Shown here: positions 1 to 11,330 of the stretch, one piece after another | Layout of the letters: the number at the start of each line of letters is the position of its first letter | How positions within the stretch are numbered: position 1 is the first letter of the stretch | Source: Climacteris rufus | Taxonomy: Eukaryota > Chordata > Aves > Passeriformes > Climacteridae | Assembly (NCBI GenBank): GCA_013398175.1 | Contig: VZRZ01001082.1 | Location: forward strand, 35,415-99,414 | Reading direction: 5' to 3' | Length of the DNA stretch: 64,000 nt | The notes under the pieces: model-generated | What the model was told of the DNA's origin: nothing | The model's input: the letters and a program-made list of their open reading frames with translations, nothing else | The model's database searches: none | Made by a program: the position numbers and the translations under genes

Positions 1-2412
1 GCTCCAACAAGGAGCAGCAGCCCCCAGCCCAGCACCAGGAGCACCAGTGGGACTGGGGAGCAGCCACCCCACTCCCACCACCAGATCCCAGGGAGCCATG
101 GCAAGGAGGGCGAAGCTTTGTAGCCCCCAGAACCACAACCACCTCCTCCCACAGAGAACTCCAGTCCTTCCCACCTCAGTGAGCAGGGACGTCCTGGGGG
201 CTGCCTCCCCAGGCAGGAATCACATCCCACAGGTGGACAGAAGCAGTGGTCATCCAGCCTCCTCCTTTATCCCAAGCCCTGCCACCCAGCTGACCTCACC
301 ACCTCCTTCCCTCCAAGCTAATCCAGCTTGGCTCACAAGCAGATGCACAAATCCTCTGTGCAGGCAGTGGCCAGATCCACCTCATTCCCTGCTCCACCAC
401 CATCCCTCTGGGGCTCCATGAAAATGCACAGGAAGGTCACCTGAACGCTCACCTTGATCTCCACCAGGTGTGGGACATGTCACTGTACATTCAAACCATT
501 AAAGAGAGAGATTGCAATAAAGTAACAGCCAAGAAAATAATAATTAATGGCCTTATTTGGTTATTCTGGCTTTTACCTTATTGCTCATTAGACCAACTCA
601 CATCTGCAGGAGACAACCTGGGGGTGACAGCAGAGGGACATGAGGAAGGGCAACGCAGGAGTCGTACCTGAGCAGATGAATCCTGGATTTCATTGGTTTC
701 CTTTGGCACCTGGACAGTTGGAGAGAGAAAAGAGGAAAAATCTCACTGCCCAAGGACCAGCACTGACTTCAGCACGTGCTTGATGTTGGCTCCAGGATTC
801 AGGAACTGCCTCTGACAGCAGGAAACATCCAGGGAATGCACACCAGGAGCCAATCCTTCACAGCAGGATGAGGGAACGGCTTGTGGTTAAACCTCTCAAG
901 CGTTTGGGTGGCTTTTGCAATTTCTTTGGATTTGGAACTCATCTGTCCTGAGGAGAGCCAGCAAGGGATGGGAACTGGTGGGACGTGGGGCAGAATGATC
1001 CCATGGGGTCCCACTTGCAGTCAACTTACTGATGCTTAAAGCAAAATGTTCTCCTTGATGGGTGAGACCCCAGAGCCACTCAGGGAAGTGCTCCAGGCCT
1101 CCAGAGCACAGGATAATACCAATGTTCAGAGAAGCTCACAGGCCCAGAGGTCTTGGAGCTTTGAAATGGGAGATTTGTCCCTAGCTCTGGGCTCTAGGGA
1201 ATGAGCTTATCTCAGAGCTACAGCCAGGCTGAGAAATGCCAGGTTTCATTTTGGGATCACACTCACTGAACACTCCTCTCTCCCTCAGAGCAGGAGGCAG
1301 CCAGTGTGACCAGCTCTGCATTACACTCAGCCTTCTCCACACTTCCTGGCCAAGCCAGCTCCTTCTTAATCCCTCATGAGCAGGGCTTTCCCTAAAACCC
1401 TCCTCTTAAAATAATCAACAGAAATTGATGCAGCCCATGCTGGGAGTGCAGCAGCCACTGCTGGGCTGTCCCAGGTGTCACTGCTCCCTCCTCCCTGCCT
1501 GGACATGCTGGCTGCAGCATCCCAAAGGAGACCTTGGGCAGGAGCCAGACAGGACAGATTCCCCATTCCACACCCAGTTCCCTCCCTTGGCACTGCCCTT
1601 TTCCCAGCAGCTGTCCCAGCTCCTCACTAGGCCACAGAAATGGGTGTTACACATGGGAGGCTCGTGCCAAGCGCTGACATCCAGGACTTGCCTCTCTCCA
1701 GCTTTTTCCAGGCTCCTATGAAGCACTTTCTATGAAGATACCTGGCCTAAGATGTGAGGAATTGCTCTGGACCTACTCCAGTTCTTGAGGAAAGCCTGGG
1801 TGCTTCATGTTTCTGGGGATTTATTATGTGATCTGAGCTTTTTGATAGAATTGTTGAAAGCTGTAATAAAAGCAAAACCCCCCAAACTTCCACCTTCCAG
1901 CAATGCTGGCAGAACAGAGGGACAAGCTTGGGAAGAATGATGCACCAAAGGGTGGGATGCTGCAATCTTGCCGGGAATGAGCAAGAATTCCAGAGTGGTG
2001 TACAATTCCCAAGTACAGGTTTCACCTCCTCCCAAAAGCACAGCTCCAGCTGCAGCATTACTCAAAGCTTTTCTGTGTCACACACATCAGCACATCCAGT
2101 CACACACACCCCCAGGCTTTCCTTGGATCACAAACTCCCTTTAACTCACTCTCCTTTGCACCAAACCCATCAATGACTTGAAGGGAGGGTTAGGATGGAA
2201 AAAAAACCATCCCACGTGCCGGCCCCCATCACCTCCTCACATCCCAACCCACGCTGGAGATCCCGGCACTTCCAGGCTGCATTAACGCCCTGGGTTGGGC
2301 CTTTCATTTGAATCGTGGGACACCAAGGAAAAGCTTGGCCTAGCACTCCCTAAATTTGTCAGCTGCCCCCAGCCACACCTCTGGCCAGGCTGTTGGGAGC
2401 TGCCACGGGGAC
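1..2412. other. No supported exon (probable TSPN gene intron or 3' part)
   Basis: No recognisable domain, CR1 copy or RNA gene. A helical-looking minus-strand frame near 880-960 was considered and dropped because its phase does not fit exon D. Given exon D at 2413, this is probably intron. Confidence 0.4.
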
Positions 2413-2516
2413 CTGCTGAGGTTGAAGGAGCCTGGGCAGGTTGAGTTGTAGCTGTGGCACTGCTCGGCCGCGGCTGCTGGGTCTCCCATGACGAAGGTCA
2501 GCTGCTGGAGAGCACC
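2413..2516 (-). CDS. TSPN/laminin-G-like domain gene, exon D (end of domain)
   Basis: The exon starts in phase 0 after CTTCCAG and encodes GALQQLTFVMGDPAAAAEQC then HSYNSTCPG. The last strand plus a Cys-x5-Cys ending with an NST glycosylation sequon matches the close of thrombospondin-N-like domains (compare N-H/R-T-C-P in NELL and thrombospondin relatives). The lower border is the least certain: the best candidate is CAGCAG|GTCCCC at 2413, a weak donor. The gene continues left of the window or in unrecognised small exons below 2400; no Gly-X-Y collagen repeat is visible. Confidence 0.8.
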
Positions 2517-2694
2517 CTGGAAGAGACACAGAAAGCAGAGTTTGTGCCCCTGCTTCCTCCAGAGGAGAGGGAAAAGTCTGGAAGGGCCTGCAGGGGAGGT
2601 CATCTCCAGCTTCTCATAGCCAGGGACTTCTTTACAGGATGGTTTAGGAGGTGAATATTCCCTCTCCAACTTCAAGTGCTGGATACAAAGATAG

Positions 2695-2890
2695 CATGGG
2701 CAGGGACACTTTCCACTGTCCCAGGCTGCTCCAAGCCCCATCCAACCTGGCCTTGGACACTTCCAGGCATGGGGCAGCCACACTTCTCTGGGAAACCTGT
2801 GCCAGGGCCTCCCCACCCTCACAGGGAAGAATTTCCTCCCAACATCCCACCTAACCCTGCCCTGTGGCAGTGGGAAGCCATGGGACACGC
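2695..2890 (-). mobile_element. CR1 LINE fragment
   Basis: Reverse-oriented CR1 3' region (GGGCAGGGACAC, then GGCATGGGGCAGCCAC and the CCAACCCTGCCCT segment) inside the intron between TSPN exons D and C. Confidence 0.85.
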
Positions 2891-3197
2891 TCCCCATCCA
2901 GGTTTTTTCAAGCTGACTGCACAGAGACTTCTCTGCAGAGTACAGGTCCTGGCCTTCACAAGGGGATGAGTGTAAGTCAAACCCAGAGGGCTCTACTGCT
3001 GACCTGACTGTTGCCACTCGTGCTGCCCTACCCAAACCCAAGCCCTTTGCACCACTCCAGCCCTTTACAAAGTCTGTCCTGCCCAAGCATGAAATCAAAT
3101 GTTGTGCTTTAGGAAGAGAAATGGAAATGGAAATGGATTCCTTAATAGGGAACTTGGTAGAGCAAACCCTGCCCTGCCAGGGCTGCCCAGCTCTCAC

Positions 3198-3393
3198 CTT
3201 AAAGGGGATCTCGAAGGACTCGATGAGGCCTCCGAGGAGGATCAGCCCCTCGGTGTTCACTCCCATCCCAAAGTAATTGGACCAGCTCACTCTGTCCACA
3301 AGCCGACAGTCCACGTGCAGCTCCAGCCGCTCCAGGGAGATGCTGAGAGCCACTCGGTGCCAGTGCCCATCACTGAGGAAGGAAACTGGGAAC
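3198..3393 (-). CDS. TSPN/laminin-G-like domain gene, exon C
   Basis: The 196-base exon starts with one base completing Glu (acceptor ACATGCAG) and ends in phase 0 at TTTAAG|GTGAGA. It encodes FPVSFLSDGHWHRVALSISL, ERLELHVDCRLVDRVSW, SNYFGMGVNTEGLILLGGL, IESFEIPFK. The D-G-x-W-H-R/K-x-A-L-S-I motif followed by L-x-L-x-V-D-C is the hallmark of thrombospondin-N and NELL or collagen NC-type laminin-G-like domains and is the strongest evidence for the gene. The Cys is one of the conserved disulphide residues. Confidence 0.92.
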
Positions 3394-3885
3394 CTGCATG
3401 TCCCGGGGGGAAAGGGAAGAGGCACAGCGTGAAACTCCATCCCACACCTCACCCAGGACTAGATTTTATCCCTTAGCACCTCCCAGGGTCCCTCCCATCC
3501 TTAGTGCAGACACAAGGGGCAATCCTAGAATTGTTACAACTCCATCACTTGTCTTCCATGGATTTGGGGATGTCCACAGCGAGTTGAGGCATCTGAGAAA
3601 TTACTGAGTTTTGTGTCTTGGTTTATGCCCAGGGATCTCAATCTTTTTGTTCTTTGCTTTGTTCTCCAGACCTGCATCATTTTGGCAGAGTGGGGTTTGG
3701 CAGTGACAACCTGCACCAGGTCTAAGGGACATCACCCAGCTGATGACCACCACATGACCTTCACTCAGCTGGGGTGAGCTCAGCACTGCCCAAAGCCCAC
3801 CAGAGTGGGAAACCATAACCTTGGCCTTGGGAGGAGAAAAGGAAGGGTGAAAAGGCTGGAAAACAGCACCTGGGCTGGGACTTAC

Positions 3886-4044
3886 TCGTAGTGTCTCCTC
3901 CTCGTGGTGACGAAGACCAGGGCGTAGGGGTTAATCCTGACCTGGAAGAGCACGTGGCTCCGATGGCTGAGGATGGTCACCAGGCTGGTGTCCTCCTTCA
4001 GGGAGTACCTGAGCTTCATCAGCACGCTCAGCTCATCTGCAAAC
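3886..4044 (-). CDS. TSPN/laminin-G-like domain gene, exon B
   Basis: The 159-base exon starts with one base completing the Arg codon of exon A (acceptor CTGCCAG) and ends two bases into a Glu codon at TACGA|GTAAGT. It encodes FADELSVLMKLRYSLKEDTS, LVTILSHRSHVLFQVRINPY, ALVFVTTRRRHY. The pattern of an acidic start, a hydrophobic strand, a loop and further strands (F..xLSVLM.LR, LVTILS, VLFQVRI, ALVFVTT) fits the jelly-roll core of the domain. Phase fits on both sides. Confidence 0.85.
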
Positions 4045-4319
4045 CTGGCAGGAAGAAGCGACACATGGCACCGTGCAGCCCTGCTCTGTCAGCATCAACT
4101 GACCTCTTAGGGCAAAAAAAAAAAATAAAATTGAGTCATGGCACAAATGAACCCAGTGAGAAGGAAAACTAAAGAGAAACAAGAGCAAGCAATTGTTGCA
4201 GTTGTGAGGTGCAAAGAGAAGCAGCCAGGCCAAAATCAGCATTGCCCACACAAACCCCGCACATCCTTCTCGGGGGCAGCCTCGGCACAGGGTGATGGGG
4301 CTGCACCCAACCAAGAGAG

Positions 4320-4480
4320 ATCAAACAATCCCAGAATGATCTGGGTTGCAAGAAACCTTAAAGCTCATCTGATTCCACCCCCTGCCATGGGCAGGGACAC
4401 CTTCCACTAAACCAGGGTGCTCCAAGCCCCATCCAACCTCAAACACTTCCAGGGATGGGGCAAACTGTTCCAAAATGTAA
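4320..4480 (-). mobile_element. CR1 LINE 3' fragment
   Basis: Reverse CR1 3' end with the terminal AATCCCAGAATGATC motif, CCTGCCATGGGCAGGGACAC and TTCCAGGGATGGGG, in the intron between TSPN exons B and A. Confidence 0.85.
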
Positions 4481-4637
4481 GAAATGAAAGAAGCACCAAG
4501 CTCAGAGCACAGAGGGGCTGTGGTACCTCCGTGTCATCATGGAATGGGCTCTTCATGGAAGTCCTCAAACCAACAGGCACACCTCAGGTGATTTTTGAGC
4601 ACAACCACCCCATCCCCACCCCTTGAAGAGAGGTTAC

Positions 4638-4785
4638 CTGTCCCCAAAGGCCTCCCTGGTCGGGATGTTGAGGGTGGCGTACTGCCCGATCTCCAGGATC
4701 CTGCAGTTGGACTGGTCATAGCCAAAGGAAACATTGCTGAGGTCCTGGGCATAGAGAGTGATTTTGTCCAGCAGGTTCACTTCAT
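4638..4785 (-). CDS. TSPN/laminin-G-like domain gene, exon A (first one visible)
   Basis: The 148-base exon follows the acceptor CAATGCAG, starts two bases into an Asp codon and ends two bases into an Arg codon at GGACAG|GTAACC. It encodes DEVNLLDKITLYAQDLSN, VSFGYDQSNCRILEIGQYA, TLNIPTREAFGD. The opening resembles the first helix and strand of thrombospondin-N/laminin-G-like domains of extracellular matrix proteins. It has one cysteine and one N-glycosylation sequon (NVS). An upstream exon with a signal peptide must exist but was not found. Family identity is inferred from domain shape; I do not recognise the specific gene. Confidence 0.8.
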
Positions 4786-6689
4786 CTGCATTGTAGGAAG
4801 GGAAAGAGATGCTCAGAAGGCTGAGAAACCTCCACTACAGGGCTTTGCTCTGTCCATTCTTCAGCAAAAGAAAAAACAGATAAATTAGACAACAGACGAA
4901 AACCTGGGGAAGAGGAGAGTGCAATGTGGGAAAATTAAAATTCAGATTAAAATTCAGTAGACTCAGACCACAAAAACCATTCAGATAATTTCACAAACAG
5001 TCAGGTGAGATTTTTGAACCAGAATATGAGTTTCAAGGCCAGTACCCCAAAGGCAGGAAGGGCCATTCCTTTCCCAGCAGTGTGGCATCTTTACCACCAT
5101 GTACTTGGGATGCTCAGGGCTGTAAAGCCCAGCCTGGGACACAAATGTCCCAAACAAGTCCTGGAGCAACTGGGTACAGGAATCCTGCTCATCCTTTCCC
5201 AAACTTCCTTGCTGTAAATAAAGAATTAGACAAAGGACTAGGAAGAAGTTCCTGTGTCCCAACCAGAGCAAAGGGACACTCCTCTCTGCCCAGTGGGGTT
5301 CATCCCTATCCCAAGGTCAGGAACTCCAGTGGGAATTCCCAGAAAAGAAAAGGTCCACACTCAGAATGTGCTGTGAACACTCCAGATGGTTTGAGCAGGC
5401 TGAGAGCCCCTGCTCTGGGCTCTCTGGCAGCACCATCACTTCAGTGTCATGAGGAGCTTTCAACTCCCTTGGTAAACACAGACCTTCCCTTTCCAAGTTC
5501 ATTCTTTCAACTACAGGAATACCTGAGGACAAATTTGTTTAAAACCTCAAGGTTTCTTTAGCAAAAAGACTTGCAGACCTCTGGCTGTACCCACACATCT
5601 ACAACCAGGTCCCTCCAGTGTGGGATCCCTGCCAGCAGCAAGGAGCGGGGACAGGGGACAGACCCAGGGCAGCACCCCCTGGCCCAGCTTACAGGATCAC
5701 TTCAGACCCCACAGGCCCTTCGCTGGGAGGGTCTGGACAATCCCACTTGATGATTTGTCAATGGGAATTGCGCCAGCACCATCTGCACGAGCATCTGCCA
5801 CGGCTTGGGAGGCGTCCAGCCCCTGCATTCCCTGTGATCCCCACTGTGGATGAGGTGTGAGATTTATGTGAGGGCAGACAAACAGCCCCGGGCAAGCTGC
5901 AACCCGCCAGGAGATATCCACACCCCAGAGATGGAAAATAACGAGTCAATCAAGCAGAAAGCTGCTTTGATCCACTCCAGACACTCATGCATCACTCCTG
6001 ACACCATCCCCTTGAAAGATTTTGCAAGGGAAAGAGCCCTGTGATGGGAGGGACAGGAGGAATAGGGTCCTGCTGGAGAAGTGGCTGTTTGTGGGGAGCT
6101 GGGATTTCACCTGGTACTTCCCCAGCTCCTCACATGGTCACAGCATCCATGCGTTTCCAAGCAACCCAAAGATCTGCAAAATGAAGGTGCAACAGCCTCT
6201 GGCAGCAGGAACACCAAAAAACTGGGACCAAGCCACAGGGTGCAGGGCTGAGCCCCTGGCAGCCCTGAACAGCCAAAAACCCCAAATGCAGAGTCAGCAG
6301 AGTTTATCAGCATTGCAAGGCACGGGCAGCAGTGTGGGGAATTAATCTGAGACCAAACACAGCTCACAGAGGGAAACACATCAGGAATGTTTGCCCTTTC
6401 TCAGTCCCAAGCTTTTCTGGGAGGTGATCTCCTCACACCAGCAGATGTGCCAGGACCTGCACACTGCACTTCCAGGGACCAGCTTTGCTGGAGTTCACAG
6501 GCAGTGGGTGTGAGTTCCGTGGATCCTGTCAAGGATGAGCCTTCCAACCCCTGCTGTGGCTGGAACAACACTGGAAATAACACACAGGGACTTCTCCTTG
6601 AGAAGAGCACGACCTGAGCACAGCCTGTTTAGGCTCTGATGGCACAGAACAAGGACAAGGGGGAATGGTTTTAAACTAAAAGATCAATT
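4786..6689. other. No supported gene
   Basis: Unique GC-moderate DNA 5' of TSPN exon A. A minus-strand frame at 5271-4981 starts with a hydrophobic, signal-like stretch, but no donor in it gives the phase exon A needs, so it is not called. Confidence 0.4.
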
Positions 6690-6910
6690 TAGATCAGAGA
6701 TAAGGAGTTTTTTACAGTGAGACTGGTAAAACACTGGCACAGGGTGCCCAGAGAAGCTGTGGCTGCCCCTGGATTCCTGGAAGTGCCCAAGGCCAGGTTG
6801 GACAGGGCTTGGAGCAGCCTGGGACAGTGGGAGGTGTCCCTGCCCATGGCAGGGGTGGCACTGGATGAGCTTTAAGGTCCCTTCCAACCCAAACTACTCC
6901 ATGATCCCAA
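6690..6910 (+). mobile_element. CR1 LINE 3' fragment
   Basis: Sense CR1: GCACAGGGTGCCCAGAGAAG, AAGGCCAGGTTGGACAGGGC, TGCCCATGGCAGG and the AAGGTCCCTTCCAACCCAAA end. Confidence 0.9.
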
Positions 6911-9900
6911 GAGTAGGTTCCTGCAGTATCTGCAGCTCATTCCCCCCAGTTTTGGGGCAGAAGCAGCTGCACAATGAGGTTGTTTGACACTGGATTTGGG
7001 GCTCAACCAGCCTCACACCACAGCTCTTCCTTGCAGCTCCTCTCCAGGATTAACCAAGGGCCAACTCTGTATCCTGGCACAGCTGGATTTGTGGTTCTTA
7101 CAAGAACATCACGGACTTGCTTTATGTTTCCAAGCAGGTTAATTTTCTCCCTTTGCCTTAACCTCTGGGAGCACAGAGGCTGCTTCCCAAGGACAAGGAT
7201 TACCTGTGGAAGTGACTCCCAGCTGCAGGGGCTGAGTCACCAGCTCAGAGAGCAGGGTCACAGCCTTCCTGGGAGCACATTAATCCCAGGCAGGTGGATG
7301 CTGAGGATGCGGAGTGCAGTTGCTGCAGCAACCAGAGTCAGGAACAGGCCAGACTGTGCATCTGTTACAGCAAATTTTATGGTTTCTTCACAAAAATCCC
7401 ACTTTTTCATCAGCTTTCAGCTTTCCTAGGGCTAAGCTGCTTTATCCCCTTAGGCCTTGCTCCACAGCCAGGCTGCCCCATCTCCTTCCAGAGGCCATCA
7501 GTGAGCAGCTCTGCTCACAAACACTCCCACCACTACTGCCCATCACTGCACCCCCAGCACCCTTCTACCTCCACCCCAGACCCCAAAACAGGGCTCACAG
7601 CCCAGATGGGTTTGCCTTGGTCTTTCCCTTGTCCCTCCCACTCAGCATTCCAAACAACACCTTTGCTGTTCAATCTCTGACCCAAAGCCTCCAGAACGGC
7701 TATTTCTGCACTGGAAAGGAGATTCCTGGAGTTCAGCAGCAGCTGCCAAATTCAGCTTGCTCCTAAAAGCAGCACAGGAATCTTCCCAGGCAGCCCAGTG
7801 CCAGCGACACTTGTGCATGGGCCAAGCTCGGCAAGGATAAGCATTCCAAGGCCATGGCATTCCAAGATGAAGCTCAGGACAGGGCTGAGGGCACAGGGCT
7901 GAGCTTAAATGGGGCTCCTGGGATGAGGGTGGGGGTCCCAGGTGAGGCTGCTCAGGGTCATTAAGGCCCATTAATGCTCTGAGGGATCATATGGGTTTCA
8001 ATAGTGACCCTCCACCATCCCATTCCATCCCATTCCTGGGGCTACATCCCAGAGGAAGGTGTTCCTTGAGGGGTACCCTCGGTTGCAGACACAGAAAGTG
8101 ACCACCCACATTTGCCTCTGGTTTGTTTCCACTTGTGAAGTTTATACTTCAGCTATATGTTCTTCCCAAATGAGGGAAATGAGGGAAAATTATATTAAAC
8201 AACCAAAAATTGGAGCCTTGGAGAGCTCATAACAGGGTCTGTCAGGCTGAGTCACTTCCCCTGGATGTGGCACTGGATGAAACCTGAAATAACAGGGCTG
8301 GACAAGCCCTGGGGACAACTCCAGGGGACAGCCCTGGCTGGGGAATGGAGCATATGACCTAATGGGCCTTTCCTCCCTCTGATTCCTGAGTGCCTGGTGG
8401 AAATGTCCTGCCAGAACCCTGCTTAGGATCACAGGCTGTGCACTTCAAACTCTGGATCAGAGAGGTTTGGACATCACAGCTCCAGAATTTAATCAGGAAG
8501 GCTCCTTCATTAAGTGATGGAAAGTGATTAAGTGAGGGCTCCACGCTGGGGCCAGGCTTTCCTGGCACTGCACACCACGGGCACCATCACCAAGCACCTG
8601 ACCAACACAGCCCTCCCAACACACCAGTGCTGCTCCACTTCCCCTTGACATCCCACATCCCAGCACCCTCTGCCTCTGGAAAAATACTGGAGGTTGTACC
8701 TGACTTTCTTTGGAGCAAGGGCAACAAACATGACAACTTCCCATTTGTTTGGACTTGCCTGATGCCACAGGGGGGTGGGCAAAGTCAAGGACGCCTTGGC
8801 ACAAGGTGTTGCTTGCAGGACATCAACCCTCCCTCTGGCAGCTCTTCCTGCTTTTTTTTCCATCCCAGAATTTCTTGTAGCACTGACAGTGCCCACGGCA
8901 GCCATCCGTGTCCCTCCCAGTGCCACACTGGTTTCCTGCTGTTCCCATTTCCCTCCTCCCCCAACAATTCCTTTGCAGGGGCACCTCCAGAAGCCACCTG
9001 AGGTGAGCTTTAAGCTGCAGCACACACAGCTCCCAGGGCTGGTTATGCAACAGGATTTCAACCTTCTCCTCCCTGCTCCGGAGAGCAGAGACAATTTGGG
9101 TTTGACCCTGTGGCTGCAAGTCCGAGGGGACAGAGCCAAAGCAGGAAGAAAAGGAACAAGCACATTTCCCACGGAGGATGCTGCACCTATTATGGAAGAG
9201 TGAATGCAACCACCCACCCACAGAGAGCACAGAAAATTCCAGGGAAGCGAAACCTTTTCGGAAGAAAGAGCTCAGCTGCACGCATTGTTTGGACAGGAAA
9301 AAGGGGAGCACAGGTTCTCCTGGAGCTCATTACCCGGACCTGCAGCTGTGCTGCCGCTCCTTTGTGCCCACCCGGTGGGGATGGGGCTTCTGGGGACAAA
9401 GGCTGGGCAGGAGGAAGGGCTGCTGCAAGGCAGGATGACCCCGAATGAGGATATGCTGGCTGCAAGGAGAAGTAGGGCAAGTGGAACAAAAGGAAGAGAT
9501 GGTTTGGGAGAAGAGCAATGGGAACAGGGAAGCAAAGAGTTTCAGAGATGCTAAAGCCACAGAGAGGTCACAGGAGTGTGGAGGAAGGGACATCTCAGCC
9601 TTCAACTTCACCATCCTCCTTGGGTCTGCAAATCCCAGCTCCCCAAGCCATGAGACAGCATAAAAACCTCATCCCATTAACTGAGGGGGAGAGAATGTGT
9701 CTCAGAGGCTGTTCCTGCCCTTGTGGGGACATGGGAAGGGTTTGCAAACGTGGAGCAAATCAATATCCTGGAAGCTGAGAAAGGAGAGCCCAAGGACCCT
9801 GGTGAAGGAGGCACTGGGAAGGGCTGGCAGGAGGCTCACAAGGACGAGCTGCTCTGCAGGGTTTGGTGGCCCCACATGGTTTGGTTTGGGGTTTTTTTAA

Positions 9901-9949
9901 TAAGAAATCAAAAAAATAAGCCATTTCTAACCTTCCCAAGACATGTGCT
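6911..9949. other. No supported gene
   Basis: I see no exon with good splice sites, RNA gene or clear repeat here. Long frames on both strands near 8500-9600 overlap each other and show no domain, so they look like chance frames. Confidence 0.4.
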
Positions 9950-10045
9950 GAGAGATCACAGAATCATGACAGAGTTTGGATTGGAAGGGACTTCTAAAGG
10001 TCCCCACAGACCCCTCAGAGCTCCTCAAGCATCTTCTTCCTGAGC
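9950..10045 (-). mobile_element. CR1 LINE 3' terminal fragment
   Basis: Reverse CR1 end: AGAATCATGACAGAG followed by TTGGAAGGGACTTCTAAAGG; short and diverged. Confidence 0.65.
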
Positions 10046-10874
10046 AACCACAAGAGTTAACCCCACCCAGAGCTCCTGGTCCTTAGGGAAGTGCTCTGGG
10101 GTGCCACATGTCACCCCAGCCTCGCCCACCCCTCACCCCCAGGCCCCACTCACACCTTGGTGCATCTTCCGTCCTCTGTTCTCCACATTTCCCTGCCACA
10201 TCCTCCTCCCTCTGCTCTGTGCCTTCATCTCCCGTCCCCTCCTGGACCACTGACAGCAAATGCTCCTTGGCTGAGCTCAAACTCTCACTTAACTCCAACC
10301 AAACACCACAGAAATGATGTTTTATCTACATTCAGGGCTTAACAGCTTTAGCTGGAGGGGGATTTTGAAATGGCTTTCATTTAAACCTGTGCAAATCCCC
10401 ACACAACCACTCCTCAACCTGTTCAAGTTGGCCTCGCAGCAATTAAATTAATTACTGAATTAGTGAATCAGCATAAACCAGACTGGAATTGTTCTGCAAT
10501 GCCTATCCAGCAGATTCTGTGGGATTCCTTTGCAAACAACTAAAAACATCCTAGTAGAACTTGTGTGACACTGAGTGGCCGTAAACCTCTGCCCTCGCTG
10601 TCACTCGTAAACAAACTTCTCTTTATTGCTCCATTGTCCAAGTAAATTAATAGCAAATTCTCCCACTCCAGGGGCTTGTTTCCAGCACCAGCTTTCCAAG
10701 AGCCTCCCTCTCTGTGGTTTTGTTTTATAGTGTTGGAAGACACACATAAATAAACACCAAAGCCATGAGGGGATGATCCCAAAAACCTCCTCTGGGTGGG
10801 ATGGACACCCCCGGGCCAGGCAGAACATGGCACAGCTGGGGTTTGTAGCCCTGATTTTCATCATCCTCTCATTT

Positions 10875-11330
10875 TTACCACTGAATCCCAGGATTATTTA
10901 GGCTGGAAATGACTTCCAGGATCACTGAGTCCAACCTGTGCCCGATCCCCACCCTGTCCCCAGCCCAGAGCACTGAGTGCCACATCCAGGCCTTCCTTGG
11001 ACACCTCCAGGGATGGGGACTCCAAACCTCCCTGGGCAGCCCCTGCCAATGCTGAACAATGTTTTCCATGAAGAAATTCCTCGTGATGTCCAACCTGAAC
11101 CGCCCCTGGCACAGCGTGAGGCTCTGTCCTCTCATCCCGGAGAGCACACGAATGTCGGTGTGTGCAAACACCCCCAAAACTCCCAGGAATTGCCTGGATT
11201 TGAAACACTTGGAGTCAGGACCATAGGGAGCCCCCAGCCCTGGCTCCAACAGCAGGTGCCTGCAGAAGAGGAGAGGAAAAGAGCAGGATCACAGCAAGGT
11301 CCTGCTGGTTCCTCCCAGCTCCCTGCAGGG
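10875..11330 (-). mobile_element. CR1 LINE fragment
   Basis: Reverse CR1 with GAATCCCAGGATTATTTAGG, CAGGGATGGGGACTCCAAAC, CCTCCCTGGGCAGCC and ATGAAGAAATTCCTCGTGAT. This subfamily form (GGGACTCCA...CTGGGCAGCC) recurs at 18105, 18865 and 62295. Confidence 0.85.

Noticed and set aside
870..960. Minus-strand helical segment QMSSKSKEIAKATQTLER as a possible next TSPN exon
   Set aside because: In the phase left by exon D it hits a stop, and its donor (GAG|GTTTAA) is weak.
2340..3452. Minus-strand open frame of 370 codons covering TSPN exons C and D
   Set aside because: It reads straight through the intron 2517-3197, which contains a CR1 copy; only the two exon parts are coding.
4981..5271. Minus-strand frame starting with a hydrophobic signal-like stretch, possible first TSPN exon
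   Set aside because: The best donor (GTG|GTAAAG) leaves phase 0 while exon A needs one leading base; joining would create an early stop.
8528..9311. Overlapping minus-strand frames of 162-229 codons
   Set aside because: No domain, no consistent splice sites, and competing frames on the plus strand.
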